Source: Vibrio sinensis
Lineage (GTDB): Bacteria > Pseudomonadota > Gammaproteobacteria > Enterobacterales > Vibrionaceae
DNA: 64,000 nucleotides
Direction of reading: 5' to 3'
NCBI RefSeq assembly: GCF_003605645.1
Contig: NZ_QVMU01000021.1
Span: 1 to 64,000, forward strand
Part shown: positions 8,145-16,558 of the stretch, piece after piece
How positions within the stretch are numbered: position 1 is the stretch's first letter
Layout of the letters: each line of letters begins with the position of its first letter
Notes under the pieces: model-generated
What the model was told of the DNA's origin: nothing
Seen by the model: the letters and a program-made list of their open reading frames with translations, nothing else
The model's database searches: none
Program-made: the position numbers and the translations under genes

Positions 8145-9653
8145 TTAGAGATAGCGCGAGGCCAGTTCTAAAATTTCGTTTTGAGAAGTTTCTTTTGTGT
8201 TGACGATACCAGCAGCTCGACCGTTACTCATGACCAATATACGATCGGTAATTCCGAGTAGTTCGGGCATTTCAGAAGAGATAATGATGATCCCTTTGTC
8301 TTTTTTCGCCAGCTCGAGGATCAGTTGATAGATTTCAAATTTTGCACCTACATCAATGCCACGAGTTGGTTCATCCAACATCAAAATTTCAGGTTGTGTG
8401 AGTAGCCAGCGACCAATGATAACTTTCTGTTGGTTACCACCAGAAAGAGATCCAATGTGAGTCTGATGCGACGGGGTTTTGACTCGCATCGAATCGATTA
8501 CCCATTGGGTATCGCTTTTCATTTTCTTATTACTCAATAATCCAAACTGAGTTTTGTATTCGTTAACATTGGCAACGAGAGAATTGAACGTAATATCAAG
8601 GTTGCCATAGATCCCAGTTGAACGGCGTTCTTCGGTGACTAGGGCAAATCCATTGTGAATCGCTTCGTTTGCATCACGGTTTTTCATCTCTTTATCGTGT
8701 AAGAGTATCTGTCCCCCTTGTCGTTCACGAACACCGAATAGAGTTTCAACAATATCGGTACGACGTGACCCAACCAAACCAGCAACGCCCAATATTTCTC
8801 CTGCGCGTAAGTCAAATGAAATATCTTGAATCGAGGGTTGATTCAATGCAGTCAGGTTTCTTACGTTGAGAATGATGTCCTTGGGTGTATTGGTTTTTTC
8901 TGGGAAACGGTGAGTGAGTTCACGGCCAACCATCATTGCAATGATCTTATCCATGGTCAGCCCTTCTAGAGGGCGGGTATCAACCCACTGACCATCACGT
9001 AGAATGGTGATTTCATCGCAGATAGCGAAAATCTCTTCCATTTTGTGTGAGATATAAACGACACCACAGCCTTTGTCTTTGAGTTTATTAATGATAGTAA
9101 AAAGGTGATTAACCTCTTTTTCTGTTAACGATGACGTCGGCTCATCCATGATGACAACTTTCGCGTCATAGGAAAATGCTTTAGCTATCTCAAGCATTTG
9201 CATTTGAGAAACGGAAAGTGTTGCGACTTTTACACGAGGATCGATATTGATATCAAGTTCTTCAAATATTTCTTTGGTATCACGATACATTTTATCGTGA
9301 TCGACAAAGAAGCCTTTCTTCGGATAACGACCAAGCCAAATGTTGTCCATGACGGAACATTGTTTCACTTGGTTTAGTTCTTGGTGCACCATAGATACAC
9401 CAGATTCTAACGCTTCTTTGGAAGATGAAAAATTGATGTGATTACCAAGAAAAACAATATCACCTTCATCTTTTTCATAGATACCGAATAGACATTTCAA
9501 CAAGGTTGATTTGCCAGCGCCATTTTCCCCCATTAATGCATGAATTGAGTGAGGGCGAACTTTTAAATTCACGTTATCTAATGCCTTCACACCTGGAAAT
9601 GATTTACTCACACCTGTCATTTCTAACAGGAATTCATGTGTTGTACTAACCAT
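8145..9653 (-). CDS. mglA: Galactose/methyl-galactoside import ATPase MglA
   Basis: A 502-residue tandem ATPase that powers galactose import. It has two ABC cassettes. The first has Walker A GENGAGKST and Walker B VVIMDEPTSSL, with the degenerate signature typical of sugar ATPases. The second has a degenerate Walker A (GLVGSRRTDIV), the signature LSGGNQQKV and Walker B ILMLDEPTRGID. This two-domain pattern with a weak second P-loop is usual for MglA/RbsA. It lies between mglB and mglC in the usual order. AAGAGATGCC precedes the ATG. Confidence 0.95.
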   Translation of the reverse strand: MVSTTHEFLLEMTGVSKSFPGVKALDNVNLKVRPHSIHALMGENGAGKSTLLKCLFGIYEKDEGDIVFLGNHINFSSSKEALESGVSMVHQELNQVKQCSVMDNIWLGRYPKKGFFVDHDKMYRDTKEIFEELDINIDPRVKVATLSVSQMQMLEIAKAFSYDAKVVIMDEPTSSLTEKEVNHLFTIINKLKDKGCGVVYISHKMEEIFAICDEITILRDGQWVDTRPLEGLTMDKIIAMMVGRELTHRFPEKTNTPKDIILNVRNLTALNQPSIQDISFDLRAGEILGVAGLVGSRRTDIVETLFGVRERQGGQILLHDKEMKNRDANEAIHNGFALVTEERRSTGIYGNLDITFNSLVANVNEYKTQFGLLSNKKMKSDTQWVIDSMRVKTPSHQTHIGSLSGGNQQKVIIGRWLLTQPEILMLDEPTRGIDVGAKFEIYQLILELAKKDKGIIIISSEMPELLGITDRILVMSNGRAAGIVNTKETSQNEILELASRYL

Positions 9654-9725
9654 GGCATCTCTTATTGTTCTAGAGTGAATATTGGATTGCGAAAATCAAA
9701 TGGAATAAAGCTAGGGCAGCTAAAA

Positions 9726-9745
9726 AGGAGAGGTTTCCCTCTCCT
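9726..9745 (-). terminator. Hairpin between mglB and mglA (attenuating terminator)
   Basis: AGGAGAGG and CCTCTCCT pair perfectly across a 4-base loop. On the minus strand the stem runs straight into TTTTTA. It follows the mglB stop by about 10 bases, so it probably ends part of the transcripts and protects the mglB message, giving more binding protein than ATPase or permease. Confidence 0.7.
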
Positions 9746-9754
9746 AATAATGTG

Positions 9755-10738
9755 TTATAGGAACTTTTCTAGAGTAGAGCGTTCAACACCAACATATGGT
9801 ACACGAACGACTTTGTTGTCGATCTTCCATTGCGTACCTTCCGCAGCAGCTTTACCCTCTGCTAGGTTACGAGAAAGCTCAAACGTTGCTTTCGCTTGGT
9901 TGGTCGCGTCGTTTAGAACCGTACCAGCCATGTCACCTGATTTAACCAGTGCTAATGCCTCAGCTAACGCATCAACACCGTAGACAGGAAGTTTGGTGCC
10001 AGCGCCACGTAGTGCTTCGACTGCACCCATCGCCATGCCATCGTTATTTGCGATAACGATTTCAATCTTGGTGCCGTTAGGGCCAGAAAGCCATGCGTCG
10101 ACTTTATCTTTTGCCATCGCGGTATCCCACATGCCGGTATCCATGTGTAGCTCTTCAGTTTTAATACCTTGATCATTAAGGGTTTTAACTGAATAGGTGG
10201 TACGTGCTTCAGCATCTGGGTGGCCAGGTTCACCTTTGAGCATCACATATTGTAATACGCCATCGCCGTTCTTATCCCAAGTCGGGTTCGCTTTCCATTG
10301 TTTAGCGATCAGTTCACCTTGAATGATGCCAGACTCTTTTGAATCCGTACCAACGTAATAAGCTTGGTCATAGCTTGCCATTGCGTCTTTTGATGGTTCT
10401 TTATTGAAAAAGACGATAGGCACGTTATCCATTTTTGCTTTTTGGATAATCGTTGGTGCCGCAGCTGGGTCAACAAGGTTGATAGCTAGCGCCTGCACGC
10501 CACGAGCGAGCATCACATCAACTTGGTCATTCTGCATTGATTGACTGTTTTGTGAGTCATTCATTAGTACGCGTGAATCTTTATCCGCATCCGCTTCTTT
10601 TTGGATAGCTTGGCGAACAACCGACATAAAGTTGTCATCGTATTTGTAGATGGTGAAGCCCAGAGTAGTATCAGCTAGCGCTTGAGTGCCGAAGCCCATG
10701 CCAGCAGTAAGCATCGCGAGTACAGTTAACTTTCTCAT
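9755..10738 (-). CDS. mglB: Periplasmic D-galactose/D-glucose-binding protein MglB
   Basis: A 327-residue secreted binding protein for galactose and glucose that feeds MglAC and also serves galactose chemotaxis in enterics. It has a signal peptide (MRKLTVLAMLTAGMGFGTQALA, cut before DTT). Diagnostic segments include FTIYKYDDNFMSVVR, the calcium-loop region DKNGDGVLQYVML near residue 155, EARTTYSVKTLND and VIANNDGMAMGA. The length and motifs match MglB rather than RbsB. It is the first gene of the operon. Confidence 0.95.
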   Translation of the reverse strand: MRKLTVLAMLTAGMGFGTQALADTTLGFTIYKYDDNFMSVVRQAIQKEADADKDSRVLMNDSQNSQSMQNDQVDVMLARGVQALAINLVDPAAAPTIIQKAKMDNVPIVFFNKEPSKDAMASYDQAYYVGTDSKESGIIQGELIAKQWKANPTWDKNGDGVLQYVMLKGEPGHPDAEARTTYSVKTLNDQGIKTEELHMDTGMWDTAMAKDKVDAWLSGPNGTKIEIVIANNDGMAMGAVEALRGAGTKLPVYGVDALAEALALVKSGDMAGTVLNDATNQAKATFELSRNLAEGKAAAEGTQWKIDNKVVRVPYVGVERSTLEKFL

Positions 10739-10823
10739 AGGATGAGTCCTAATTTTTGTTATAGAAGGTGTAGGGTATAAAGTTTCACGTTATTTGAGAT
10801 ATCTTTTTAGCGACGATATCGCT

Positions 10824-10838
10824 GTGGAAACGTTTACC
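10824..10838. promoter_or_regulatory. Candidate GalR/GalS-type operator upstream of mglB
   Basis: GTGGAAACGTTTACC is a near-perfect palindrome centred on CG, matching the GTGnAAnCGnTTnCAC pattern bound by LacI/GalR-family repressors. It lies about 85-100 bases before the mglB start. No mgl repressor gene is in the window. Confidence 0.6.
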
Positions 10839-10962
10839 CTGAGGAGTATATGCTTTGGAAAAGGAATTAATGTGAAGCACACAATATTTCGTTGTTTATA
10901 CCCATGATTCAGGCAATATTTACTATAAATATGTGATTGTATTAGGAGTTCTTAAATTTCAA

Positions 10963-10975
10963 TGTAAACGTTAAT
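10963..10975. promoter_or_regulatory. Second weak LacI-family-like operator
   Basis: TGTAAACGTTAAT shares the AAACGTT core with the site near 10831. Two such sites about 138 bases apart could allow looping by a GalR-type repressor. Only the core is conserved. Confidence 0.35.
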
Positions 10976-11236
10976 CAAAAAATGCGCACAAACACCAAGA
11001 CTATTGCCTAGAAATTTGGTTACGCCACGTATGAGGCATATTTTTTTGATGGAAACCTAAAATTAGGCGCTTATTAAAATTAAAATAATCAATAGTAAAT
11101 GGGTTTGTGCTTGCAGTACCCGTTGCGAGTCGAGCTGTAGAGTAAAAGATAGGGGAAAGAGGGGAACTCTGTTAATATCCGCGCTCACCAGTAATCGCGT
11201 TGATTGTGCTGGGTTTACCTAAGACTAGGATTTATT

Positions 11237-11707
11237 TTGACCAATAATGATATTTTGCGTCGCGTACGTTATGCCTTTGATTTTAATGACAGCACTATGG
11301 TTGCTATCTTCGCTGAAGCAGATTTCAAAGTAACCGAAGAACAAGTCATCGCTTGGTTGAAAAAAGAAGATGAAGCGTTGTTCGTTAAAATGACAGATAC
11401 AGAGTTAGCATGCTTCTTAAATGGTCTAATTAATACGAAACGTGGTAAACGAGAGGGTGAGCAACCTCAGCCGGAAGATCGTCTGGACAATAATATGATT
11501 TTCCAAAAGTTACGTATTGCACTTAACTTAAAAGCGGAAGATATCCTAGAAATCTTACAACTTGCTGATTTCAATCTAAGTAAGCACGAACTGAGCGCTT
11601 TCTTCCGTAAACCGGGCAATAAACATTACCGTGAGTGTAACGATCAAGTTCTTAGAAACTTTTTGCAAGGTGTTCAACACCAATTGCGTCCTGGTGCGGC
11701 TAAATAA
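11237..11707 (+). CDS. DUF1456 family protein (YehS-like)
   Basis: A 156-residue cytoplasmic protein built of two similar halves. Each carries an LRxAxxF/L...IxxxADF pattern: NNDILRRVRYAFDFND with FAEADFKVTEEQ, then NNMIFQKLRIALNLKAEDI with LQLADFNLSKHE. This duplicated pattern, with the conserved FLNGLI / FLQGVQ ends, is typical of DUF1456, whose function is unknown. The likely start is TTG at 11237, with AGGA six to seven bases upstream; a longer frame begins at 11204 but adds residues not expected in the family. Confidence 0.82.
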   Translation: MTNNDILRRVRYAFDFNDSTMVAIFAEADFKVTEEQVIAWLKKEDEALFVKMTDTELACFLNGLINTKRGKREGEQPQPEDRLDNNMIFQKLRIALNLKAEDILEILQLADFNLSKHELSAFFRKPGNKHYRECNDQVLRNFLQGVQHQLRPGAAK

Positions 11708-11789
11708 CGACATCAGTTAAGAATTTGGAGGGGGCTAAAAATATAGATGATTAGCTCCTTTTTATCTTTTGCTTCAATGGATTACAATT

Positions 11790-12140
11790 ATGGAAATGCT
11801 CATTGTTTCATCAGAGCAACAACAACGTCTTATTATGATTTTTAGCGATACAACGACAAAAGTATCGGATAAAGAAATAATTAGAAACCTAGATGCTTAT
11901 CCTGTGAATTCATCTGCCTATCTTGCTTTTAAAACGGCACAAGATTTGCGCGTAGAGCGAATTTTCTTCCCGTCGGGCGATGACAAAACAGGTTCACTTG
12001 CTGGTGGTGATTTCTTATATCGCTATCTATCAAAAGGCTATATTTGCCTTGGTGATTTGGTGGGTAAACCAAAACCAGACTTATCACCTTGGGGTGTAAG
12101 ATCGGTTCGTAAATTAGCGAGAGTAGGCTTTGGTCTATAA
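11790..12140 (+). CDS. Conserved hypothetical protein, 116 residues
   Basis: Starts MEMLIVSSEQQQRLIMIF from the ATG at 11790; a TTG start at 11769 would add seven residues. It is soluble, mixed alpha/beta in look, and ends in a basic segment (SVRKLARVGFGL). I do not recognise a domain. It sits 80 bases after the DUF1456 gene on the same strand and may share its transcript. Confidence 0.6.
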   Translation: MEMLIVSSEQQQRLIMIFSDTTTKVSDKEIIRNLDAYPVNSSAYLAFKTAQDLRVERIFFPSGDDKTGSLAGGDFLYRYLSKGYICLGDLVGKPKPDLSPWGVRSVRKLARVGFGL

Positions 12141-12162
12141 ATAGGCCAGCTTAAAAACGCTT

Positions 12163-12213
12163 GTTGCAGACGGATAATATTTGCGGACGGATAAGGTTCG
12201 CGCTGTCTGCAAC
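12163..12213. repeat. Inverted repeat GTTGCAGAC / GTCTGCAAC with internal direct repeat
   Basis: GTTGCAGAC at 12163-12171 faces GTCTGCAAC at 12205-12213, a 9-bp stem. The loop holds a near-duplicate of the GCAGACGGATAA word (GCGGACGGATAA). It lies between convergent genes and could act in transcription ending. Confidence 0.4.
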
Positions 12214-12250
12214 GTCTCTTCTCTTCTCTTCTCTTCTCTTCTCTTCTCTC
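12214..12250. repeat. Pentanucleotide tandem repeat (TCTCT)n
   Basis: About seven copies of a TCTCT/TTCTC unit in tandem, immediately after the inverted repeat and 36 bases beyond the stop of the convergent LysR gene. Such tracts vary in copy number by slippage. Here it is intergenic. Confidence 0.8.
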
Positions 12251-12285
12251 CTTATAGGCCTGCTAGAACATCTGGCAATGGCTCA

Positions 12286-13164
12286 TTATTGATAGCTCAA
12301 ATAAGTTACACATAAATCGTGAAATGCTTGTGCCTGCGGTGAGGTTGTCCGTTCCGTTAAGCGAAATATTCCAATTTGACGTTCAAGGGGAGGATCGATC
12401 AGAGGGATCCAAACGAGTCTCGTTTCATTGGTTGGAAAGGCGAGTTTAGGTAAGGTTGTAATGCCGATCCCCAATTCAAGAACGGAAAAGAGTGAAGTAA
12501 TGTTTTCAACAGAATAGAGCGCCTTTTCGCTTAAAACTCTTGCTGGTGTTGGATCTAGAAGAGTACAGGTGCCGTTACGAATAAAGGGCTGTGTCAGTAA
12601 CGTTTTCCATTCGATGCCTGCCGGTTGTTTTGCGATTGGGTGGTCGTTTAAGCAGACGACACCAATGGGATCTGAAATCAGCGGGGTAAACTCAATCGCG
12701 CTATCATCAATATGTGTGTAATTCCCTAGAGCTAAGTCGACTTCCCCGGAAAGTAGCCGTGTTGCGACGCCGGCAGCGTTATCATCAATCAAACTCACTT
12801 CAACTTCTGGATATTGTTCACAGAAAGCTCCAAGTACACTCGGAATCAGTTTCGCCGCGACAGAAGGCACACTAGCAATCCTCACTCGGCCTTGTTGCCC
12901 GGCAGCAGCAGCTCGTAAGTCGTTATCTAATGCATTGTAAACATTTAAGAACTGAATAATTTTTGGTAAACATATTTCCCCAAACGGGGTTATCTTCGAT
13001 TTGTTTCCTGATTCGAAAAGTGGTTGTCCAAGAGATCTTTCGAGCTCTTTTATCGACGTCGAGAGCGCTGCTTGAGAACGATTAGCTCGATTTGATGCGG
13101 CACGAAATCCACCTTCTTCTACCACCATCACAAAATACTTCAATTGTTGTAATTTAATACTCAC
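12286..13164 (-). CDS. LysR-type transcriptional regulator of the adjacent cluster
   Basis: About 292 residues. The N-terminal winged helix-turn-helix is standard (LQQLKYFVMVVEEGGFRAASNRANRSQAALSTSIKELERSLG), followed by a periplasmic-binding-protein-like effector domain (RVRIASVPSVAAKLIPSVLGAF). A GTG start at 13164 was chosen because AGGAG lies eight bases upstream; the longer frame to 13230 lacks a signal. It is divergent from the RidA/aldehyde dehydrogenase genes with about 155 bases between, the usual layout for a LysR protein controlling its neighbours. Effector unknown. Confidence 0.9.
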   Translation of the reverse strand: MSIKLQQLKYFVMVVEEGGFRAASNRANRSQAALSTSIKELERSLGQPLFESGNKSKITPFGEICLPKIIQFLNVYNALDNDLRAAAAGQQGRVRIASVPSVAAKLIPSVLGAFCEQYPEVEVSLIDDNAAGVATRLLSGEVDLALGNYTHIDDSAIEFTPLISDPIGVVCLNDHPIAKQPAGIEWKTLLTQPFIRNGTCTLLDPTPARVLSEKALYSVENITSLFSVLELGIGITTLPKLAFPTNETRLVWIPLIDPPLERQIGIFRLTERTTSPQAQAFHDLCVTYLSYQ

Positions 13165-13320
13165 CGTTGAGACTCCTGTCAGCCCTTTATTTACCTTACT
13201 TTTCCCATGGTGATAAATAAAACTTATCAAATGTAAAAAATTTACCGTTAGATTTATCGGCTGTCAATGTGCAATATTTAACCATCAAGAAACAATGTGA
13301 TTACAAAGGTTGAAAGAAAC

Positions 13321-13722
13321 GTGAATAAACAAAATAAAAAGCACCCAGTTAAAACCGCTCTCTTTGCCTCTAAAGCCCCTTTGGAATGGGCGATTGTCAA
13401 CAATGGTACCTTGTATACTGCACAGATCCCAATTGATGAAACCGGTGCAGTTGTAGCAGGTGGCATTGAAGCTCAAACGCGTCAAACGTTTAACAACCTT
13501 GTTCATACTCTAGAGTGTGCTGGTGAATCTTTAGACTCAGTGCTTCAAGTACTGATTTACGTAACCGACCGTGAATATCTAAAGACAGTGAACAGTGTTT
13601 ATGCTGAATATTTTGAAGCTCCGTATCCAAATCGTGCGGCAATGGTTGTTGCCGGCTTAGCACGAGAAGAAATGTTAGTCGAATTTGTGGTTTACGCTTC
13701 AGCTTCTCAACCTGAAGCGTGA
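13321..13722 (+). CDS. RidA/YjgF/Rid family protein
   Basis: About 133 residues. Rid proteins hydrolyse reactive enamine/imine intermediates released by PLP or flavin enzymes that act on amines. Recognisable features are LYTAQIPIDETGAVVAGGIEAQTRQTFNNL, VLIYVTDREYLKTVNSVYAEYF and the closing PYPNRAAMVVAGL...VEFVVYA. The conserved Arg of the active site is present in NRAAMV. Both GTG 13297 and GTG 13321 are possible; the latter has AAAGG and GAAAG upstream. It is the first gene of the divergent cluster, 106 bases before the dehydrogenase, suggesting that an imine is formed in the pathway. Confidence 0.85.
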   Translation: MNKQNKKHPVKTALFASKAPLEWAIVNNGTLYTAQIPIDETGAVVAGGIEAQTRQTFNNLVHTLECAGESLDSVLQVLIYVTDREYLKTVNSVYAEYFEAPYPNRAAMVVAGLAREEMLVEFVVYASASQPEA

Positions 13723-13828
13723 TGCGGTAGCCCTTTATTAAGCAAGTTTATAAGACAAGTTTACCCCTTAATTTATCGATGAATTACTGGCAGTAGAATT
13801 TAAAGCCAGAGTGAACAAGGAAAGCATC

Positions 13829-15304
13829 ATGACCCAACCAAACTTCTCTGCTCTAGGAAATGTTCAAGCTGAAAAATCGCTCTATATTGCGGGTGAGTGG
13901 CAATCAGGCGAAAGCACGGTTGCTAACATTAACCCATCTGACATTAGTGAAAATTTAGGTAACTTTGCTCAAGCAAGTGAAGTACAAGTTCAGCAAGCCA
14001 TCGCGGCGGCAAAACATGCTCAACCAGAATGGGAAAAGACGCCGATTGAACGTAAGCAAGCGGTGCTGCAAGCGATCGGTGATGAACTGATTGCTCGTTG
14101 TGATGAGCTTGGTACATTGCTATCTCGTGAAGAGGGTAAGCCATTTGCTGAAGGTCGCGGTGAAATTTACCGTGCAGGTCAGTTCTTTCAATATTTCGCA
14201 GCAGAAGTGCTGCGCCAAATTGGGGATAGTGCTGATTCAGTTCGTCCTGGTGTTTCCGTTGAAGTAACGCGAGAAGCTGTAGGGGTGATTGGTATTATTT
14301 CGCCTTGGAACTTCCCAACCGCAACGGCGGCTTGGAAGATCGCTCCGGCATTGGCATTTGGTAATAGTGTGATTTGGAAGCCAGCGAATCTGACGCCAGC
14401 GAGCGCGGTCGCATTAACCGAAATTATTCATCGTCAAGGTCTGCCCGCTGGAACATTTAACTTGGTGCTAGGTAGCGGTTCACAAGCGGGTAATGCGCTT
14501 ATTAACTCCAAAGAAGTCAATGGTGTCAGCTTTACTGGTTCAGTTGATACAGGACGTAAAGTTGCAGCCGCGACTGCACCGAACTTTGTGCGCTGCCAGT
14601 TAGAAATGGGGAGTAAAAACGCCTTAGTCATTGCTGATGATGCGGATATTCAAATTGCCGTTGAAGCAACTATTGCGGGTTCTTTCTCTGGGGCTGGGCA
14701 GAAGTGTACTGCATCGTCTCGTTTAGTGGTTATGGATGGTATTCACGACGCTTATGTTGAAGCGCTAATCAAGCGGATGAGTGAGCTAAAAGTGGGGCAC
14801 GCATTGCAAGATGGCATTTTCATGGGACCTGTTGTTGATGGGAAACAACTGGATGCGAACTTAACCTGGATTGATAAAGCGAAACAATCGGGTGCAGAAC
14901 TGGCGTTTGGTGGTGATCGTTTGAACTTGGAACATGACGGTTTTTACATGTCACCAACCTTGTTTGTTAATACGCAAAACAGCTGGGAAGTAAACCAAGA
15001 AGAAGTTTTTGCTCCAATGGCGAGCGTGATTCGTGTTTCTGGTTTAGATGAAGCTATCGCAACGGTGAATGATACACGCTTTGGCTTAACGGGCGGCATT
15101 ATTACTCAAAGCCTTCGCAATAGCGCGATTTTTAAGCAACAAGCACAAACCGGTTGTGTGATGGTTAACTTGCCAACCGCAGGTACGGATTATCACGTTC
15201 CATTCGGTGGACGCAAAGAATCGAGTTTTGGTCCTCGTGAACAAGGCCAATATGCAAAAGAGTTTTATACGGTTGTAAAAACTGCTTACCAACGTCCTTA
15301 CTAG
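13829..15304 (+). CDS. NAD(P)-dependent aldehyde dehydrogenase
   Basis: About 491 residues, usual length for the class. It oxidises an aldehyde to the acid. The catalytic Cys is about residue 293 (GAGQKCTASSR) and the general base Glu about 259 (CQLEMGSKN). The oxyanion Asn lies in ISPWNFPTATAAWK, and the FTGSVDTGR cofactor loop is present. The sequence is nearest in style to ketoglutaric semialdehyde / 2,5-dioxovalerate type enzymes, but the substrate cannot be read from sequence. AAGGA lies before the ATG at 13829. A clear terminator follows, so RidA and this gene form their own transcript. Confidence 0.9.
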   Translation: MTQPNFSALGNVQAEKSLYIAGEWQSGESTVANINPSDISENLGNFAQASEVQVQQAIAAAKHAQPEWEKTPIERKQAVLQAIGDELIARCDELGTLLSREEGKPFAEGRGEIYRAGQFFQYFAAEVLRQIGDSADSVRPGVSVEVTREAVGVIGIISPWNFPTATAAWKIAPALAFGNSVIWKPANLTPASAVALTEIIHRQGLPAGTFNLVLGSGSQAGNALINSKEVNGVSFTGSVDTGRKVAAATAPNFVRCQLEMGSKNALVIADDADIQIAVEATIAGSFSGAGQKCTASSRLVVMDGIHDAYVEALIKRMSELKVGHALQDGIFMGPVVDGKQLDANLTWIDKAKQSGAELAFGGDRLNLEHDGFYMSPTLFVNTQNSWEVNQEEVFAPMASVIRVSGLDEAIATVNDTRFGLTGGIITQSLRNSAIFKQQAQTGCVMVNLPTAGTDYHVPFGGRKESSFGPREQGQYAKEFYTVVKTAYQRPY

Positions 15305-15334
15305 CATACGTTGGTTCTTAAATGGTGGTGAGAG

Positions 15335-15358
15335 GGGCGAAATGATTCGCCCTTTTTT
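15335..15358 (+). terminator. Terminator after the aldehyde dehydrogenase gene
   Basis: GGGCGAA pairs with TTCGCCC across a 4-base loop, followed by six T. It separates the dehydrogenase from the M19-like gene. Confidence 0.85.
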
Positions 15359-15440
15359 ATCAAAAAATTTATGTGTTGAGAGAGGTTGCCTGAGACGGTA
15401 TTTATCAACATAAAAGAGATGGCAGAAGTAAGGAGTGGTT

Positions 15441-16427
15441 ATGTATCAGCAAAGGATTGTGATTGATGGGTTGCAGTACTGCAATTGGGATCGCGAATAT
15501 TTTCAAACCCTAAAAGCCAGTGGTATTACCGCGGTTCATGCGACGGTTGTTTATCACGAAAATGCTCGTGAAACATTGACACGCTTTGCTGAGTGGAACC
15601 TGCGCTTTGAACAAAATGCCGATCTTATTATGCCGATTCATTCAATGGCGGATGTCGAACAAGCAAAACAACTGGGCAAGGTCGGCGTCCTGTTAGGGGC
15701 GCAGAATTGCTCTCCTATTGATGATGAAATTGGTTTGATTGAAGTGATGCGTCGCCAAGGTTTGTTGATTATGCAATTAACCTATAACAATCAAAGTTTA
15801 TTGGCGACGGGCTGCTATGAGCAGAACGATACTGGGGTAACTCGTTTCGGCAAGCAAGCTATCGAAGAAATGAATCGAGTAGGAATGATCATTGATATGT
15901 CTCACAGTGCTGAGCGTTCAACACTAGAAGCAATCGATCTTTCGTCTCGCCCAATTTGCATCAGCCACGCCAATCCGACTTTTGCACATGATGCTCTACG
16001 TAATAAATCGAACCAAGTAATTAAAGCCTTGACCAAACGTGGCGGTTTAATTGGCTTTAGTTTGTACCCATTCCATTTACCTAATGGTAGCCAATGTACC
16101 TTAGACGATTTTTGTAAAATGGTTGCAAAAACCGCGGATATGGTTGGTGTAGAGCATTTAGGAATCGGTAGTGACTTATGTCTTAACCAACCACAACAGG
16201 TTTTGGAGTGGATGCGTAATGGTCGCTGGTCAAAAGCGATGGATTACGGTGAGGGGTCAGCAAATAACTCAGGTTGGCCAGATGCATTGCCATGGTTTAG
16301 TGGCAGCAAAGGAATGGAGAACATTTATAACGGGTTAATACATCACGGATTCAGTGAATCTGAAGCTGGATTAATCGTCGGGGAGAATTGGTTTAACTTC
16401 TTACAACAAGGATTAGAGCCTATTTCA
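15441..16427 (+). CDS. M19 (renal dipeptidase-like) protein with altered metal site
   Basis: About 329 residues, a TIM-barrel of the membrane dipeptidase family. Conserved are GVLLGAQN, LTYNN, DMSHSAERST (His 155), CISHANP (His 176), DALRNKS and GIGSDL (Asp 245). Normal M19 enzymes bind one zinc with an N-terminal HxD and a bridging Glu. Here the HxD position reads LQY within DGLQYCNW, and the Glu position is Gln 88 (GAQN). This altered form recalls the dipeptidase-like protein beside dimethylglycine demethylase genes in Pseudomonas, so peptidase activity is doubtful. The ATG at 15441 has AAGGAG six bases upstream. It is separated from the dehydrogenase by a terminator and lies upstream of the BCCT carrier. 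Confidence 0.85.
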
Positions 16428-16507
16428 TAACCGTCCTCTTAACATGGAACCGCCTGCCAACAATACAATAATAGCGCGGGTGTTAAATACACTTCTTGCT
16501 GCCAACT

Positions 16508-16526
16508 AATGCACACCATGTGCATT
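16508..16526. promoter_or_regulatory. Palindrome AATGCACA-cca-TGTGCATT upstream of the BCCT gene
   Basis: Eight-base perfect arms with a three-base spacer, 33-51 bases before the carrier start. It could be an operator or an RNA hairpin in the leader. Confidence 0.45.
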
Positions 16527-16558
16527 GAATGCTGCAAAGTAACCTCTGGAGTCAGAGC

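Larger units (their letters stand above)
10739..11236. other. Divergent intergenic region mglB / DUF1456 gene
   Basis: About 500 bases without a gene. It holds the two LacI-family-like operators and several TGTGA half-sites (for example near 10871 and 10932) that could be weak CRP contacts. None is a full CRP palindrome. Confidence 0.4.

Noticed and set aside
10869..10950. CRP site before mglB
   Set aside because: Only half-sites (TGTGA) with no matching TCACA at the right spacing.
12214..12250. CRISPR-like or phase-variable coding repeat
   Set aside because: The units are simple pentanucleotides without spacers and lie outside any frame, so it is a simple tandem repeat.
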